A stretch of DNA of 64,000 nucleotides from Ehretia macrophylla (taxonomy: Eukaryota > Streptophyta > Magnoliopsida > Boraginales > Ehretiaceae), in NCBI GenBank assembly GCA_037974665.1, contig CM075778.1, forward strand, positions 9,103,001 to 9,167,000, written 5' to 3'. Shown here one piece after another: positions 11,049 through 21,472 of the stretch (its first letter is position 1; each line of letters starts with the position of its first letter). Position numbers and translations under genes: made by a program. The notes under the pieces are model-generated. The model ran no database searches, was not told the origin of the DNA, and saw nothing but the letters and a program-made list of their open reading frames with translations.

Positions 11049-11433
11049 TGTAACGCCCCGAACCCAACCCCGCACTATAGGTCAAATCCGGACCCGTCAC
11101 TCGGACAGAGTCTCCTCTGTACTGTGAACTAAACTGGTACCTGCAAATAACCACATATAATATCTGATCCACAACCAACAACACATACATCCTATCTTCC
11201 AAGATTTCATCGTCAACCCAAGATCACAAGGCTATCCGAGCCTTAGAACAACCAAAACTACCCATAGCACACAAGTATGCAAAGTAATGCTAACTTTAAT
11301 TATAAGTAGTTGGATACAACAATAATCGAGTCCTATTACCAAGTTATTAAACACACAAGCATGCAATAAGAGAAGTACACTAGAATCCATTATTATATGT
11401 CATCTAACTTTGCTATCCGCCATACAAGATTAC

Positions 11434-12659
11434 TGTTGGGTGTATTATTGATATATGATTTCAGCACCTTTTCACTTAAACTTTGTTAGTTTTTGAGTAA
11501 TTTATGAGCAATTTGATTGGTTTTGTCTTTGATTTTCATTGTAGGTAATTTCCAAAAGACAAACTGAGTTTTGAGGCAAAGATTGAAGAGAAATTGCAAA
11601 GGATTGGCTTTTATGCAACTTGTGGATAAATTGCTAAAAATTAAAGTAGGGCAGTCATAGCGCAGCTACGCAGTATCGCAGGATTTTTAAGGGTAATTTT
11701 GTAAAAATGCGCGAAAAGAAGAAACCCTATGTTAAAAGAGAATGAAATAAACGTTTAAGAGAGCTTTTTGGAGGCAGCCATCAGGAGGAAAAGAAAAACA
11801 ACGTTTCAGAGGGAGAGAAAGAGAGGATTCGCTAGTTGAAGACGGAGGAACGATCCAGAGACGGACTTCTGCCCCAATTCTTCTCCAAATCTTAGTTTTC
11901 TCTATCTTTCTTATCATGTTTTACGTTATAATTGAGATTTTATTTAATTTCATTATGATGTTTTAAGTTATTTTTCTAGGGCTACGATATAGCCAGATTA
12001 TGAATATTTGATGTTTTTGGTTTTGAATTAATTGATGAACTATTCTATATTTGCGTTGAGTATTTTATGCTGAGTTTAATGCTTGTGGTTGCCTGATCAA
12101 CAATTATATGATTCGTGATTTAGTTTGAGACTGAGAAGTGATAACTAAATTAGACCACGTATAAAATACCATTAAATCGTCATAAGCTAGAGATAGTTAT
12201 GAGATCTAGTGCAGCATTTGAATTTATAGGGCTTAAAGCGTTCCATGAGTTCACAATTATCACAGAGATGTAGTTAGCTTACTTATTGGGATAGGTTATT
12301 GATGCTTGAGAAAGATTAATATATACATTAGCAAAATTGCTGGCAACGTAAGGAATAGGTTTCCATTGATTTAGATCAATAGTTTCAAATAGGATTAATC
12401 TTGGTGAAATCGGAACACCTAGAGCATTTTAATTCTTGATTTATCTTCTTTATTAATTTCGTATTCACTTTAGTTGTTAATTCCAAAAGTACTTTATTTA
12501 TTAGTTTTTACTCAAAATCTCTCATATTTGATTGTCCAAATAAAATTAAAGCTAAATTAATTTCGGTAGTTAGTAATCACAGTCCTCGTGGGAACGATCT
12601 TTATTCATTATTTTATTACTTGTTACGATACGTGCACTTGCATTAGAATTCACACAACA
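11434..12659 (+). mobile_element. 5' LTR of element C
   Basis: TGTTGGGTGTATTATTGATA to TTCACACAACA. Matches 21473-22698 end to end without gaps. A short 'catagcgcagctacgcag' palindrome-like word near 11656 echoes the GC-rich repeat at 19618-19880. Confidence 0.95.
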
Positions 12660-12665
12660 AGTTTT

Positions 12666-12678
12666 TGGCGCCGTTGCC
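12666..12678 (+). other. Primer-binding site of element C (tRNA-Asp type)
   Basis: TGGCGCCGTTGCC lies a few bases after the LTR end. This is the classical primer site of Athila/Tat Ty3/gypsy elements. Confidence 0.9.
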
Positions 12679-12801
12679 AGGGACTGTGTTAATTATTAAT
12701 ATCAATACCAAATAGCTTTGATTTTACTTTGGATTTTATTTTATTTTGTTTTGTTCTCTTATTTTCGTTACGTGTGTTTCAGGAACATATTCCTTTAGGT
12801 G

Positions 12802-12928
12802 TATGCGAAAGTTGGGAGATAGCAATTTGTTGTCTTTCGATCCTGAGATAAAACGAACCTGTCGGAAGAACAAAAAGGAGAAAAGAGCTACTACAACTAC
12901 CCATCATTTGCAAAGAAATATGGCTGAC
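12802..12928 (+). pseudogene. N-terminal gag fragment of element C
   Basis: Reads MRKLGDSNLLSFDPEIKRTC and continues through a basic stretch to MAD. The LLSFDPEI-RT segment is typical of the start of Athila-like gag. The frame is cut at 12928 by solo LTR D; gag continues at 16751. Confidence 0.7.
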
Positions 12929-13596
12929 TGTCACGCCTCAAATCCGGTCTTAGGTAAACCAGTTCAGAACGTAACGACACATTGATATGATAACAGTTGT
13001 AATATGAACATCCAATAAGAAACAGAAAATACCTAGACATATTTATATAAAGTCTATATCCAAGTAGACACAATACTCAAACCAGGTTCTCAACGAGCAT
13101 ACATAAAATCCAAACGTGATCATGAATCCAACCATGATCACTTACATATACAATCAAAAGAAGCTAGACTTCAAAATAGACAAGTTATTAAGTATTCCAA
13201 ATGTAAACTAAACATAACCTCTTACAACAAACTACTAAAACCATTAAACAATGTTTTAACTCAAACACAAGCTAAGCACGGATTTCATTCCACGGTTCTC
13301 CAACAGTTTTCTCATGCACATAATCATCGTCATGTACACCTGTAGCATGCATCACAGAGGGGTAAGCTTATTTATAACAAAGCTCAGTGGGAAGGGGAAA
13401 CAGTTAAAGGGACTTTTAAAGCCATAACCTGTAAATCAGTTAATCATGTTAGAAACAACATATAACTTGAGCATTAAAGCCATAAACCACGTTATAAGGA
13501 TACTGTTTATTGTTTGTTGAAGCCGTCACTTATAGCCCATTCACGAACTCATCACGTTCATTTTTCACATTTCCTTGTCACTCCCGCATATTGGTA

Positions 13597-13865
13597 CTCC
13601 GGATGTACCCACCTAGACACCCCACTCCTCATGGCCTTACTCCAACCATGTGAGAATAGTGTCAGACTGTGGTAGTCGTGCAATTACCCGCAAGCCCTAT
13701 GCCGCCCGGCACGACACGACGCTACCAAGCTTCGGATGTACCCATCTAGACACCCCAGTCCTTATGGTCCAACTCCGACCACGTGAGAGTGGTGCCAGAC
13801 TATGGTAGTCGTGCAATTACCTGCAAGCCCTTTGCCGCTTGGCACGACACGACGCTACCAAGCCC
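13597..13865 (-). repeat. Duplicated GC-rich LTR module (two ~135 bp copies)
   Basis: Two tandem copies run from CGGATGTACCC through 'ggtagtcgtgcaattac' to GCACGACACGACGCTACCAA. A related single module occurs in LTRs B, B2, E, G and H. Confidence 0.8.
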
Positions 13866-13889
13866 CACATAAGGTTGACCTTCGCATAT

Positions 13890-14290
13890 GGGTATCCACC
13901 CGATCGCATAATATCATATAAGGGTATCCACATAACATCACATAAGGGTATCCACCCGATCGCATAATATCACATAAGGGTATTCACCCGATCGCATTCA
14001 TATTCGCATAAGGGTATCCACCCAACACATTCACATTCGCATAAGGGTATCCACCCAACACATTCAACGCATTCGTATAAGGGAATACACCCAATGTATT
14101 CAACACATTCGTATAAGGGAATACACCCAACGCTTTCACATAAGGGACTACGCCCAACGCTTTCACATAAGGGACTACGCCCAACGCTTTCACATAAGGG
14201 ACTACGCCCAACGCTTTCACATAAGGGACTATGCCCAACGCTTTCACATAAGGGACTACGCCCAACAATATAAGGGTATTCACCTAACGC
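13890..14290 (-). repeat. 27-30 bp minisatellite inside solo LTR D
   Basis: About fourteen units of two kinds: CATAAGGGTATCCACCCGAT and CATAAGGGACTACGCCCAAC plus a spacer. Five of the second kind are nearly identical. The period divisible by three keeps a frame open on the minus strand (VVPYVKALG repeats), which I regard as an artefact. LTR G has only about four units at 38680-38795. Confidence 0.9.
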
Positions 14291-16750
14291 TTTGCATCAC
14301 ATAGCATCAAAGACATTCATACATTCGCATTAACCATTTAACACATATTCATGACCAATAAAGGAGATCAACAAAGTAGGTTGAACTCCCGAGCATATTC
14401 ACGTATCATGTTCATTTGACAAATTCCCAACCATATATCCGAGCAATCATGCCACATTTAACATGCATCAAAACACTCACATTTAAAGACAACACATTCT
14501 TTAATTCAACCAAACATCATTAAACATATATCCAACACATTAGTACCAACATTCAACTATCAAAGAACATGATCTTTACAACATATTAACATCACCTAAG
14601 TACATAAAAATCTGACCTTTACACATTAACAACCATTAAACCTTGAAAGAATATAATCATTACAAATCAACTATTTCTAACAAGATTAAACCTTCCTATG
14701 AATCTCTACAACACATAACTTCAACACAATCAATATAGCAACTAACTATAATGCATTATGAACACATTACAACAACAAAACCAAGCATTAAACAAGCTAA
14801 CCAAACAAATCTATAAAATTACATAGTAGCTGAAATTTTATGAAATTAATCAAAATAAACTCCTAAATTCACCAAACTCTCACTCAAGTCATGAATCATA
14901 TACCAATCACATATATATAACTATAAACACCAAATCTAACTCAAATTCTCAACTTCTAATTAATAGAGTTAACACATATTTACCTATTTCATCTCCAATA
15001 AATTCATATATATGTATTAAGCTCTCAAATACTACTACAACATATAATCATCCATACAAGAATTTATAACAAACTTATACATGATTTTCACAGATCAAAG
15101 TAAGCATATACAAACAAAAAACTTAAAATCTCCACCTTTAGCTAAAGCACTTCTAATTCCTAATTCAGCAGAAGCTTAAATTAATCAAATTTTATGTCCA
15201 TGTTAATAATCTCTAAATACCCTGTTTTCTATCTAGAAACGAAGCTTATCGAATGTAGATAGTTCTAGGTTCAAACATAACTCAATTCCGAGTTAAATTC
15301 ATTGAGTTATAGCCATTTTAGTGCAAGTACTACCAACTGTCCAGTTGCAATGTTTTTCTGCCACATCTCGGAAATGGAAAAATCGAAAGGTCTAAACATT
15401 GGAATCTGACTTTCTGTAAAACACAAAGTTTGTTCCTAACTGCCTAATCTAGCTACTGTAAAAATTTCGTTTGATTCTGAGGTCATTTACTATTTTTAAA
15501 ACATAAAAGAAGTTAGAGGCAGTGAGCTGTCCAATAAATGATGATAGCTTTCATGGCAAATTCACTTCCTATCTTGCTTCTACAACATCACAAACCTCAA
15601 ATACAAGCATAAACAAGATCACACAATACTACAACAACCTAGATCTATAAACTCTAGCATTTATCTTCAAAAATACAAAATAAATACAAGATATAACAAC
15701 AAGAACACAACAAACCCAAAAGTCTACTCCTAACATATATATCTAGCATTATGAATCAAGATAACAACATTTCTTCAAACTAAATTTAATTTCAGAATTT
15801 AAATCATGCAAGTACATAACCTCCCTCACCTTAAATTAGAAACGAAGGCAAGAAATGAAGATGAAATAGCAAGGAGCAACTTTTCTATGGATCAAACTTT
15901 GCTCAAATCCACCAAGAAATGAAGAATCAAGCTTGAAATGAATTTTTTCTTCTCTTTTCTCTTATGGCAGAATTTTGTAGGTGATCTAGGTGTTGTGTGT
16001 GTTTTTTTCTGCAAAATGAAACTTGGTTGTAATAAATAGGCTAAGTCCAATGGTCAACTAACTAAATAAGAAAAGTCAAATAACACTTGTTTGGTCAAAC
16101 CCGTGTATACAAATCAGTTTTAACACATTTTACTAAAACGATCATAACTTATGCTAGAGAACTCCGATTTGTGAACGGTTTGAAGCGTTAGAAAATAGAC
16201 TCGTAGAGCTTTCTAACCATATATAATTTGCCACCTAACTCTTTCCAAATTATGCAGTGAATATGTTTTATCTTGCAAGAATGATGTTAGATTGATATTT
16301 AAAGACCAAGTCAAAGTTGGTGTTTTACAAAATGTTTTATGTATTTGTATGTATTTTAGTATGCATACATGTATGTAATAAAAATATCTAATGTATTTAT
16401 ACATATTCAAATATGTATACATATATGTATTATATAAGTATAATGTATAAAATAATTTAGTGATTAAATGAAGTCAAATACGAAAAGTCAAAATGTCAAA
16501 GTTATCATACTAAGTTTATTCTAATAGATTTATATGTATTCATGTATGTATTATATGTATATAAAAGTAAGACTAAGTCAAATACGGTGGTCTTAGTAAA
16601 AATATGACTATATATATTCATACGTATACAATTTAAATGCAAATTCGTTGTAGTAAAATTGTTAAACACATAATTAACACAAAATACTATTAAATAATGT
16701 TTAAAACAAATAAATGCATATATAATGAAATGCTCGGGTCTCACACTGAC

Positions 16751-17979
16751 ATGTGGTAGCACAAGAAGGAAATAATCAAGAAAATCCGCCTAGAACACTG
16801 CGAGAGTATGTTTTGCCACCCACTGGAATTCAACCTGTGATTAGAAGGCCAGCGATTCGGGCGAATAATTTTGACTTGAAGACAGTGACGCTGCAGTTGA
16901 TTCAGAATATTTCATTCCATGGACTGCCTTCTGAAGATCCTAACCAGCACATAGTGAATTTTGTTAGAAGTCTGTGGAATAGTTAAGTACAATGGAGTCA
17001 CTGATGAAGCTCTGCGCCTTCGCTTGTTTCCTTTCTCTTTAAGGGATCAAGCTAAGGAATGGTTGAACTCGCTGCCTTCAGATTCAATCACTACTTGGGA
17101 AGATTCGGTGCACAAGTTTTTGTCAAGATTTTTTCCACCAGGAAAGACAGCGAAGCTGCGCATAGAGATTAATAATTTTGCGCAACATGAAGGAAAAACT
17201 CTATGTGAAGCGTGGGAAAGGTATAAGGCATTGCTGAGGAAGTGTCCTAATCATGTTGTACCCAGGTGGATGCAAGTTTATAATTTTTACAATGGGTTAA
17301 TTAGTTCCACAAGAACTTTGATAGATGCATCTGCATGAGGAGCTTTAATGAACAAGATAGCAGATGAAGCTTATGCGTTGTTAGAGGATATTGTTTTGAA
17401 CCACCAGCAGTGGTCAAGTGAGAGAGTCGCACCAAAGAAAATAGTTGGGATTCATGAGATTAATGCCATAACTGCCTTAACAGTGAAAATTGACAATCTC
17501 GCGAAACAGTTGCAAAATAATCAAATGACTGCCAATGCTGTCCAAGCGGCAGTGGTGTACGAGTTTTGTTGTGGTCCACATCATAATGTAGAATGTCAGG
17601 TTGGAAATCTATTTGCGTAAGGCACAGCAGAACAAACACAGTATGTAGGGAATTTTAATGGGCAGCAGCACAATCAGTACTCTAACAGATATAATCCAGC
17701 ATGGCGTAATCATCCGAATTTTTCCTGGAGAAATACTCAAAATGTGTTGCAGCCTGAGCAGAATAACCCCCCACCAGAGAAGAAGGTGAACTTGGAGGAG
17801 GTAATTGCTCAATTGGCAAATTCACAGACACAGTTGGCTAATTCCCAGACTCAATTTATGAACGAAAGTAGGATAAGTCTCCAGAACCAATCTGCACAAA
17901 TCATAAATTTAGAGGCACGGTTTAGCCAAATGGCTACCATGTTTTTAGAAAGACAACAAGGGAATTTACCTAGCACTTA
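16751..17979 (+). pseudogene. Main gag of element C (broken)
   Basis: Continues gag after solo LTR D. Visible in order: PRTLREYVLP; LIQNISFHGLPSEDPNQHI; then the gag core LFPFSLRDQAKEWLNSLP and TTWEDSVHKFLSRFFPPGK; ETL-like ALCEAWERYK equivalent; CPNHVVPRWMQVYNFYNGL; a CCGPH-NVEC zinc-knuckle-like stretch near 17570; and a Gln/Asn-rich tail with repeated QLANSQTQ. Stops or frame changes near 16983, 17336 and 17618 break it into pieces. The family is the structural polyprotein N-terminus of Athila/Tat-like elements. It cannot make intact Gag. Confidence 0.9.
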
Positions 17980-18028
17980 AGAGGTAAATCCCAGAAGAGA
18001 TGGCATAGAACATTGTAAAGCGATCACT

Positions 18029-18732
18029 TTGAGAAGCTGCAAAGAGTTAGAGGAGCCAGTGAGAGCTAAGAAGGTTGAAAAAAGTGAAGCAAAGAATGAG
18101 GCAGAAAATAAAGAAAAAGTAGAAGCTCAGCCACAACCTATGAAGGAGCCGTATGTAGTTGTGCCATTCCCTCAACGATTGCAGAAAAATAAGCTTGATA
18201 ACAATTTGCTAAATTTCTTGAAGTCTTCAATAAACTTCACATCAATATTCCATTCGCAGATGCGCTTGAACAAATGCCGAGTTATGTGAAGTTTATGAAA
18301 GACATTCTTTCAAATAAGAGGAGGCTTGGAGATTACGAGACAGTTGCACTTACTGAGGAGTGCAGCGCCATCCTACAAAAGAAACTACCACAAAAGCTCA
18401 AGTATCTGGGGAGTTTTACTATTCCTTGTGAAATTGGCAATGTTGTTTTTAAGCGAACGTTATGTGATTTAGGTGCTAGTATTAATTTGATGCCTTTGTC
18501 TATTTTCAGGAAGCTTGGTTTAGGAGAGGCAAGACCTACTATTGTAACATTACAGTTAGCTGATCATTCGCTAAAGTACCCTAGAGGAGTAATTGAAGAT
18601 GTGCTCGTCAAAGTCGATAAATTCATCTTTCCTATAGATTTTATAGTGCTCAATATGGAGGAAGACAAGAAAATTCCTATCATTCTTGGAAGACCTTTCC
18701 TTGCAACTGGGGGAGCACTTATTGATGTTTGA
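18029..18732 (+). pseudogene. Gag tail and aspartic protease of element C
   Basis: The first part (18029-18289) is the Lys/Glu-rich linker with VVPFPQRLQKNKLD, which ends in a frameshift. The protease frame runs 18274-18732: PSYVKFMKDILSNKRRL, then CDLGASINLMPLSIF holding the active-site D-L-G-A (a form common in this lineage), then IILGRPFLATGGALIDV as the second protease motif. It would cleave the element's polyprotein. A TGA at 18730-18732 ends the frame where the family normally continues with KGEL. Confidence 0.9.
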
Positions 18733-19329
18733 AAGGGTGAGCTTCGGTTGCGAGTAAAAGATGAAGAGGTAACCTTTAATGTGTTCAAAGCTTACAAGTA
18801 CCCAGAAGTGAGTGATAGTTGTTTTCTCATTGATGCCGTTAAAGCTATAGTGTCTAACCATGAGGGTCAATTGGATCCTTTGGAGGCTAGCTTGTTACAA
18901 GATGATTCTTTTGTTCCGGTACGATTAGAGCACAAAGAATATTGGTCTATTAAACAACTAAATGTGGGTATGCGAGCAGTGGGTGAGAAAGAATTGTTGC
19001 AATTGAATAAGCTGGAAAAATTATGTGATAAAGAAGATGAGAATGCAAAAAGTTACAAGGAGATGACAAAAGAGTGGCATGACAAACCCATTTTGGAAAA
19101 ATATTTCTCTCCTGGGCAACAAATACTTCTTTATAACCCACGGATTCCAAGAAAACGCAAGTCAAGATGGTCAAGTCCTTTTGTCGTAACGAAGGTATTT
19201 CCCTATGGAGCTGTTGAAGTAAACCATTCAGAGAAAGGAACATTCAAGGCTAACGGACAACAGTTGAAGATTTATTGGGATGATGAGTTTGATAAGCAAA
19301 AGTCCGTTGTTCATCTCAACTCAGCCTGA
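18733..19329 (+). pseudogene. Protease end fused to integrase C-terminal tail (element C deletion junction)
   Basis: After the TGA the frame KGELRLRVKDEEVTFNVF continues past the protease and runs uninterrupted (193 residues from 18748) into integrase tail sequence. The junction is near 18920: DPLEASLLQDDSF is followed by EYWSIKQLNVGMRAVGEK. Then come ENAKSYKEMTKEWHDKPI, FSPGQQILLYNPRI and KSRWSSPFVVTKVFPYGAVEV, the post-catalytic integrase region of Athila/Tat elements. Reverse transcriptase, RNase H and the HHCC/DDE integrase core, normally several kilobases, are absent. The reading frame is preserved across the deletion. Whether it is translated is unknown. Confidence 0.85.
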
Positions 19330-19340
19330 GAAATTGCTCC

Positions 19341-19388
19341 GTCGGGTTGTCGACGTTAAAACAAGCGCTTTTCGGGAGGCAACCCGAC
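19341..19388 (+). other. Stem-loop after the coding region of element C
   Basis: GTCGGGTTG (19341-19349) pairs perfectly with CAACCCGAC (19380-19388) around the loop GACGTTAAAACAAGCGCTTT and GGGAGG. The GACGTTAAA-CAAGCGCTT-GGGAGGCAACCC block is, to my knowledge, a recurrent feature just 3' of pol in Athila-like elements. Function unknown; an RNA signal is the natural guess. Confidence 0.7.
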
Positions 19389-19617
19389 ATTTTTGACTTT
19401 TTTCTGATTAAATAGGTAGTTGTTTTTAGTTAATTTTTAAATTATAGTTGTTGAAGTTAATTGTTGATTTTTATTGTCATGATAGGTTCAAGACTAAGTT
19501 TGGGGGAAGCCAAGGCAAGGAGAGGTTCTACCAAGTTATTTAGAGGAGAAAATTGGAAGAAATTCGTGTTTGGAGTGAAGAGGTTGCGTGCATAGAAGAG
19601 GAAAACAATAAGAAATA

Positions 19618-19880
19618 ATGTTGTGCAGTAGTGCTGCTGTGCTAAATTTTAGCGCAGCTGCGCTGGCGTCCTTAAAAGTTATGTTTTGCAATAGCGCTGT
19701 TGCGCTAAAAAATGGCGCTACTGCGCTGGCGTCCTTTGCGTTGACGTTCGAAAAAAAAAATAGTAGCGCTGTTGCGCTAAAAAAAGTGCTGCTGCGCTAA
19801 CGCTGTTTAATGTTATGCTTTTGAAATAGCGTTGTTACGCTAAAAAATGGCGCAGTTGCGCAAGCGTCTACAGTGACGTG
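19618..19880 (+). repeat. GC-palindromic tandem repeat in element C
   Basis: About four degenerate units of the type TAGCGCTGTTGCGCTAAAAA with TGGCGCAGCTGCGCTGGCGT and CCTT. Each unit contains AGCGC...GCGCT inverted words, so single strands could fold. A related word occurs once in each LTR. An open frame rich in Ala/Ser is a by-product. Confidence 0.75.
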
Positions 19881-21454
19881 AAAAAAAAATGAAAAAGAAA
19901 AAAGGAATCACCATGCCGCGGAAGATGCAGTACCACCTCGGGCTCACGTCGACGACAATACTACTCAGGGAAGTCCTCTGGTTGCTTTAATTTCATGTTT
20001 TTACATTGAGGACAATGTTTCTTTCTCAGTTTGGGGGTGGTGTTTACTTGTTTGTTTACGTACTTTTTCTTTTCATATTTGTTTTTAAGTGTTTTCTTGT
20101 TTTACATGTTTTCTTTTCATCAGTTTTGTTATTTTTTTATTATTTGTTTCATTTAGTGCTAAAAAAAATAAAATAATAAAAAATAAAAAAAATTGAAAAG
20201 ATTGAACGTAATGCTGAAAAGATAAGAAATAGGCCGATGATGAGTAGCGTACGAATGACATGATAGTAACGAGGATACTTGACTGAAGCATAGTTTTGTT
20301 TTACGCAAAATCCCCACATTTTGCGCACTTAGCCTCGCCTAGTATGTTGTCTCTTAGAGAAGGTTTATGTGAGTTTAAGTGAAGAAAAAAATGAAAATGA
20401 ATGAGTATAGGACTTTAGAACTTGCTTGATTGTCACTCGAGGCGAAATCCTAGGTTGCATAGCATTAGAGAAATGATTTAGGCCATCTTTGGATCGTTTG
20501 AGTCTTTCAAGCCAACCCTTGTAATAATTGAATATCCCTAGTCCACCAATTTGAGCCTAATTAGCCTTTTCTTTCATGTGCAACCTACAAATTCTTCCTT
20601 AACTTGTCAAATTAATTATCCCAATTAATGACCTTCCTACTTGTAACATATGATTGTTCTAGGATGATTATATGGAGCCATGTTTTGTATTGAATGACGG
20701 GAGGTTTGATGATTTGGTGATGCATTGTTTTGTATCAAAAAAAAAACATGAAATATTGAGAAAAACAAAAGAAAAAGAATAGAATGAAAAGAAATGAGAA
20801 GAGTCATACTCCTTGTAATTAATATCAAAATGCAAGTTTGGGGAAGTGTGGACTCTTTATGTGTTTTCGAATGTTGTAAATGATTGTTGAGGAAGTGAAA
20901 TTAAAGATGAAAGAAAAGAGATATGTTGAATAGTTTTGGTGGTACGAAGTAGAGTTGGCATGTGCTCCATTAAACATCCTCGAATAGTTGTGTGCTTACA
21001 GGTAGTTTAGCCTTATGTTATATCCATTATCCTACCTTGACCCTAGCCACACGTTACAATCAAATGTAAAGTCCTACTGATCTTTTATGCTATGATTAAC
21101 CTACATTAGTGGAGAGTGGCATGAAAAGTGAGCTTATGAAGTCCTAAGTGATTGAAAATAAAAGATCCATATTGATAATTCACTTAACTTGTATAAACTC
21201 ATCCGGGGACAATTGATTATGATAGAGGCTATTCACACACTCACATGGGGGATTTGAAGTAAAATGGAACTTATGTGAAGTTATTATTTCTCATGCTTGT
21301 GATTGAAAGTTACCTCTTGAATTAGGATAAAGCTACTGAGGCCGTGAAAACTTACTATCTTACAGCATTGCTTTCATGAGTTATTTTGTGTTGAGTCTTT
21401 AGTTTTAGTTTGTTTCTTTCTTTAGTTATGTCTTTTGCTTGAGGACAAGCAAAG
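19881..21454 (+). other. Non-coding 3' region of element C
   Basis: No protein-coding signal. Purine boxes resembling the polypurine tract recur: AAGTTTGGGGG near 19496, AGTTTGGGGGTGG near 20030, AAGTTTGGGG near 20832, and the true tract at 21457. 'ttgaggacaa' precedes two of them. A env-like gene was looked for and not found. Confidence 0.55.
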
Positions 21455-21472
21455 CTTAAGTTTGGGGGTGTT
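21455..21472 (+). other. Polypurine tract of element C
   Basis: TTAAGTTTGGGGGTGTT lies immediately 5' of the 3' LTR start TGTTGGG, the position where plus-strand DNA synthesis is primed. Confidence 0.7.

Larger units (their letters stand above)
12929..16745 (-). mobile_element. Solo LTR D inserted in gag of element C
   Basis: Plus-strand ends are TGTCACGCCTCAAATCCGG and CTCGGGTCTCACA, flanked by perfect CTGAC duplications (12924-12928, 16746-16750). It is 3,817 bp and reads TGTGAGACCCGAGC...GAGGCGTGACA on the minus strand. It is the same family as solo LTR G (36438-47680) in opposite orientation. It contains a 27-30 bp minisatellite and a duplicated GC-rich module. From 14300 to 16745 it is AT-rich with no coding potential. 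It is the youngest layer of the five-deep nest by position. Confidence 0.95.

Noticed and set aside
12746..12985. 79-codon frame as a complete small gene
   Set aside because: Its middle is the N-terminal gag of element C and its end runs into solo LTR D; it is a chimera of two elements.
13984..14283. 99-codon minus-strand frame with VVPYVKALG repeats
   Set aside because: It is the translation of a 27 bp minisatellite inside an LTR; the relative LTR G has a different unit number and no matching protein.
13890..14290. Regularly spaced short repeats resembling a CRISPR array
   Set aside because: Units are contiguous with no unique spacers, and the host is a plant; it is an LTR minisatellite.
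18950..19243. 97-codon minus-strand frame opposite the integrase tail
   Set aside because: The plus strand has clear integrase-tail similarity; the antisense frame is a shadow.
19618..19800. 60-codon Ala/Ser-rich frame
   Set aside because: It follows the AGCGC palindromic repeat and has no relation to known element proteins.
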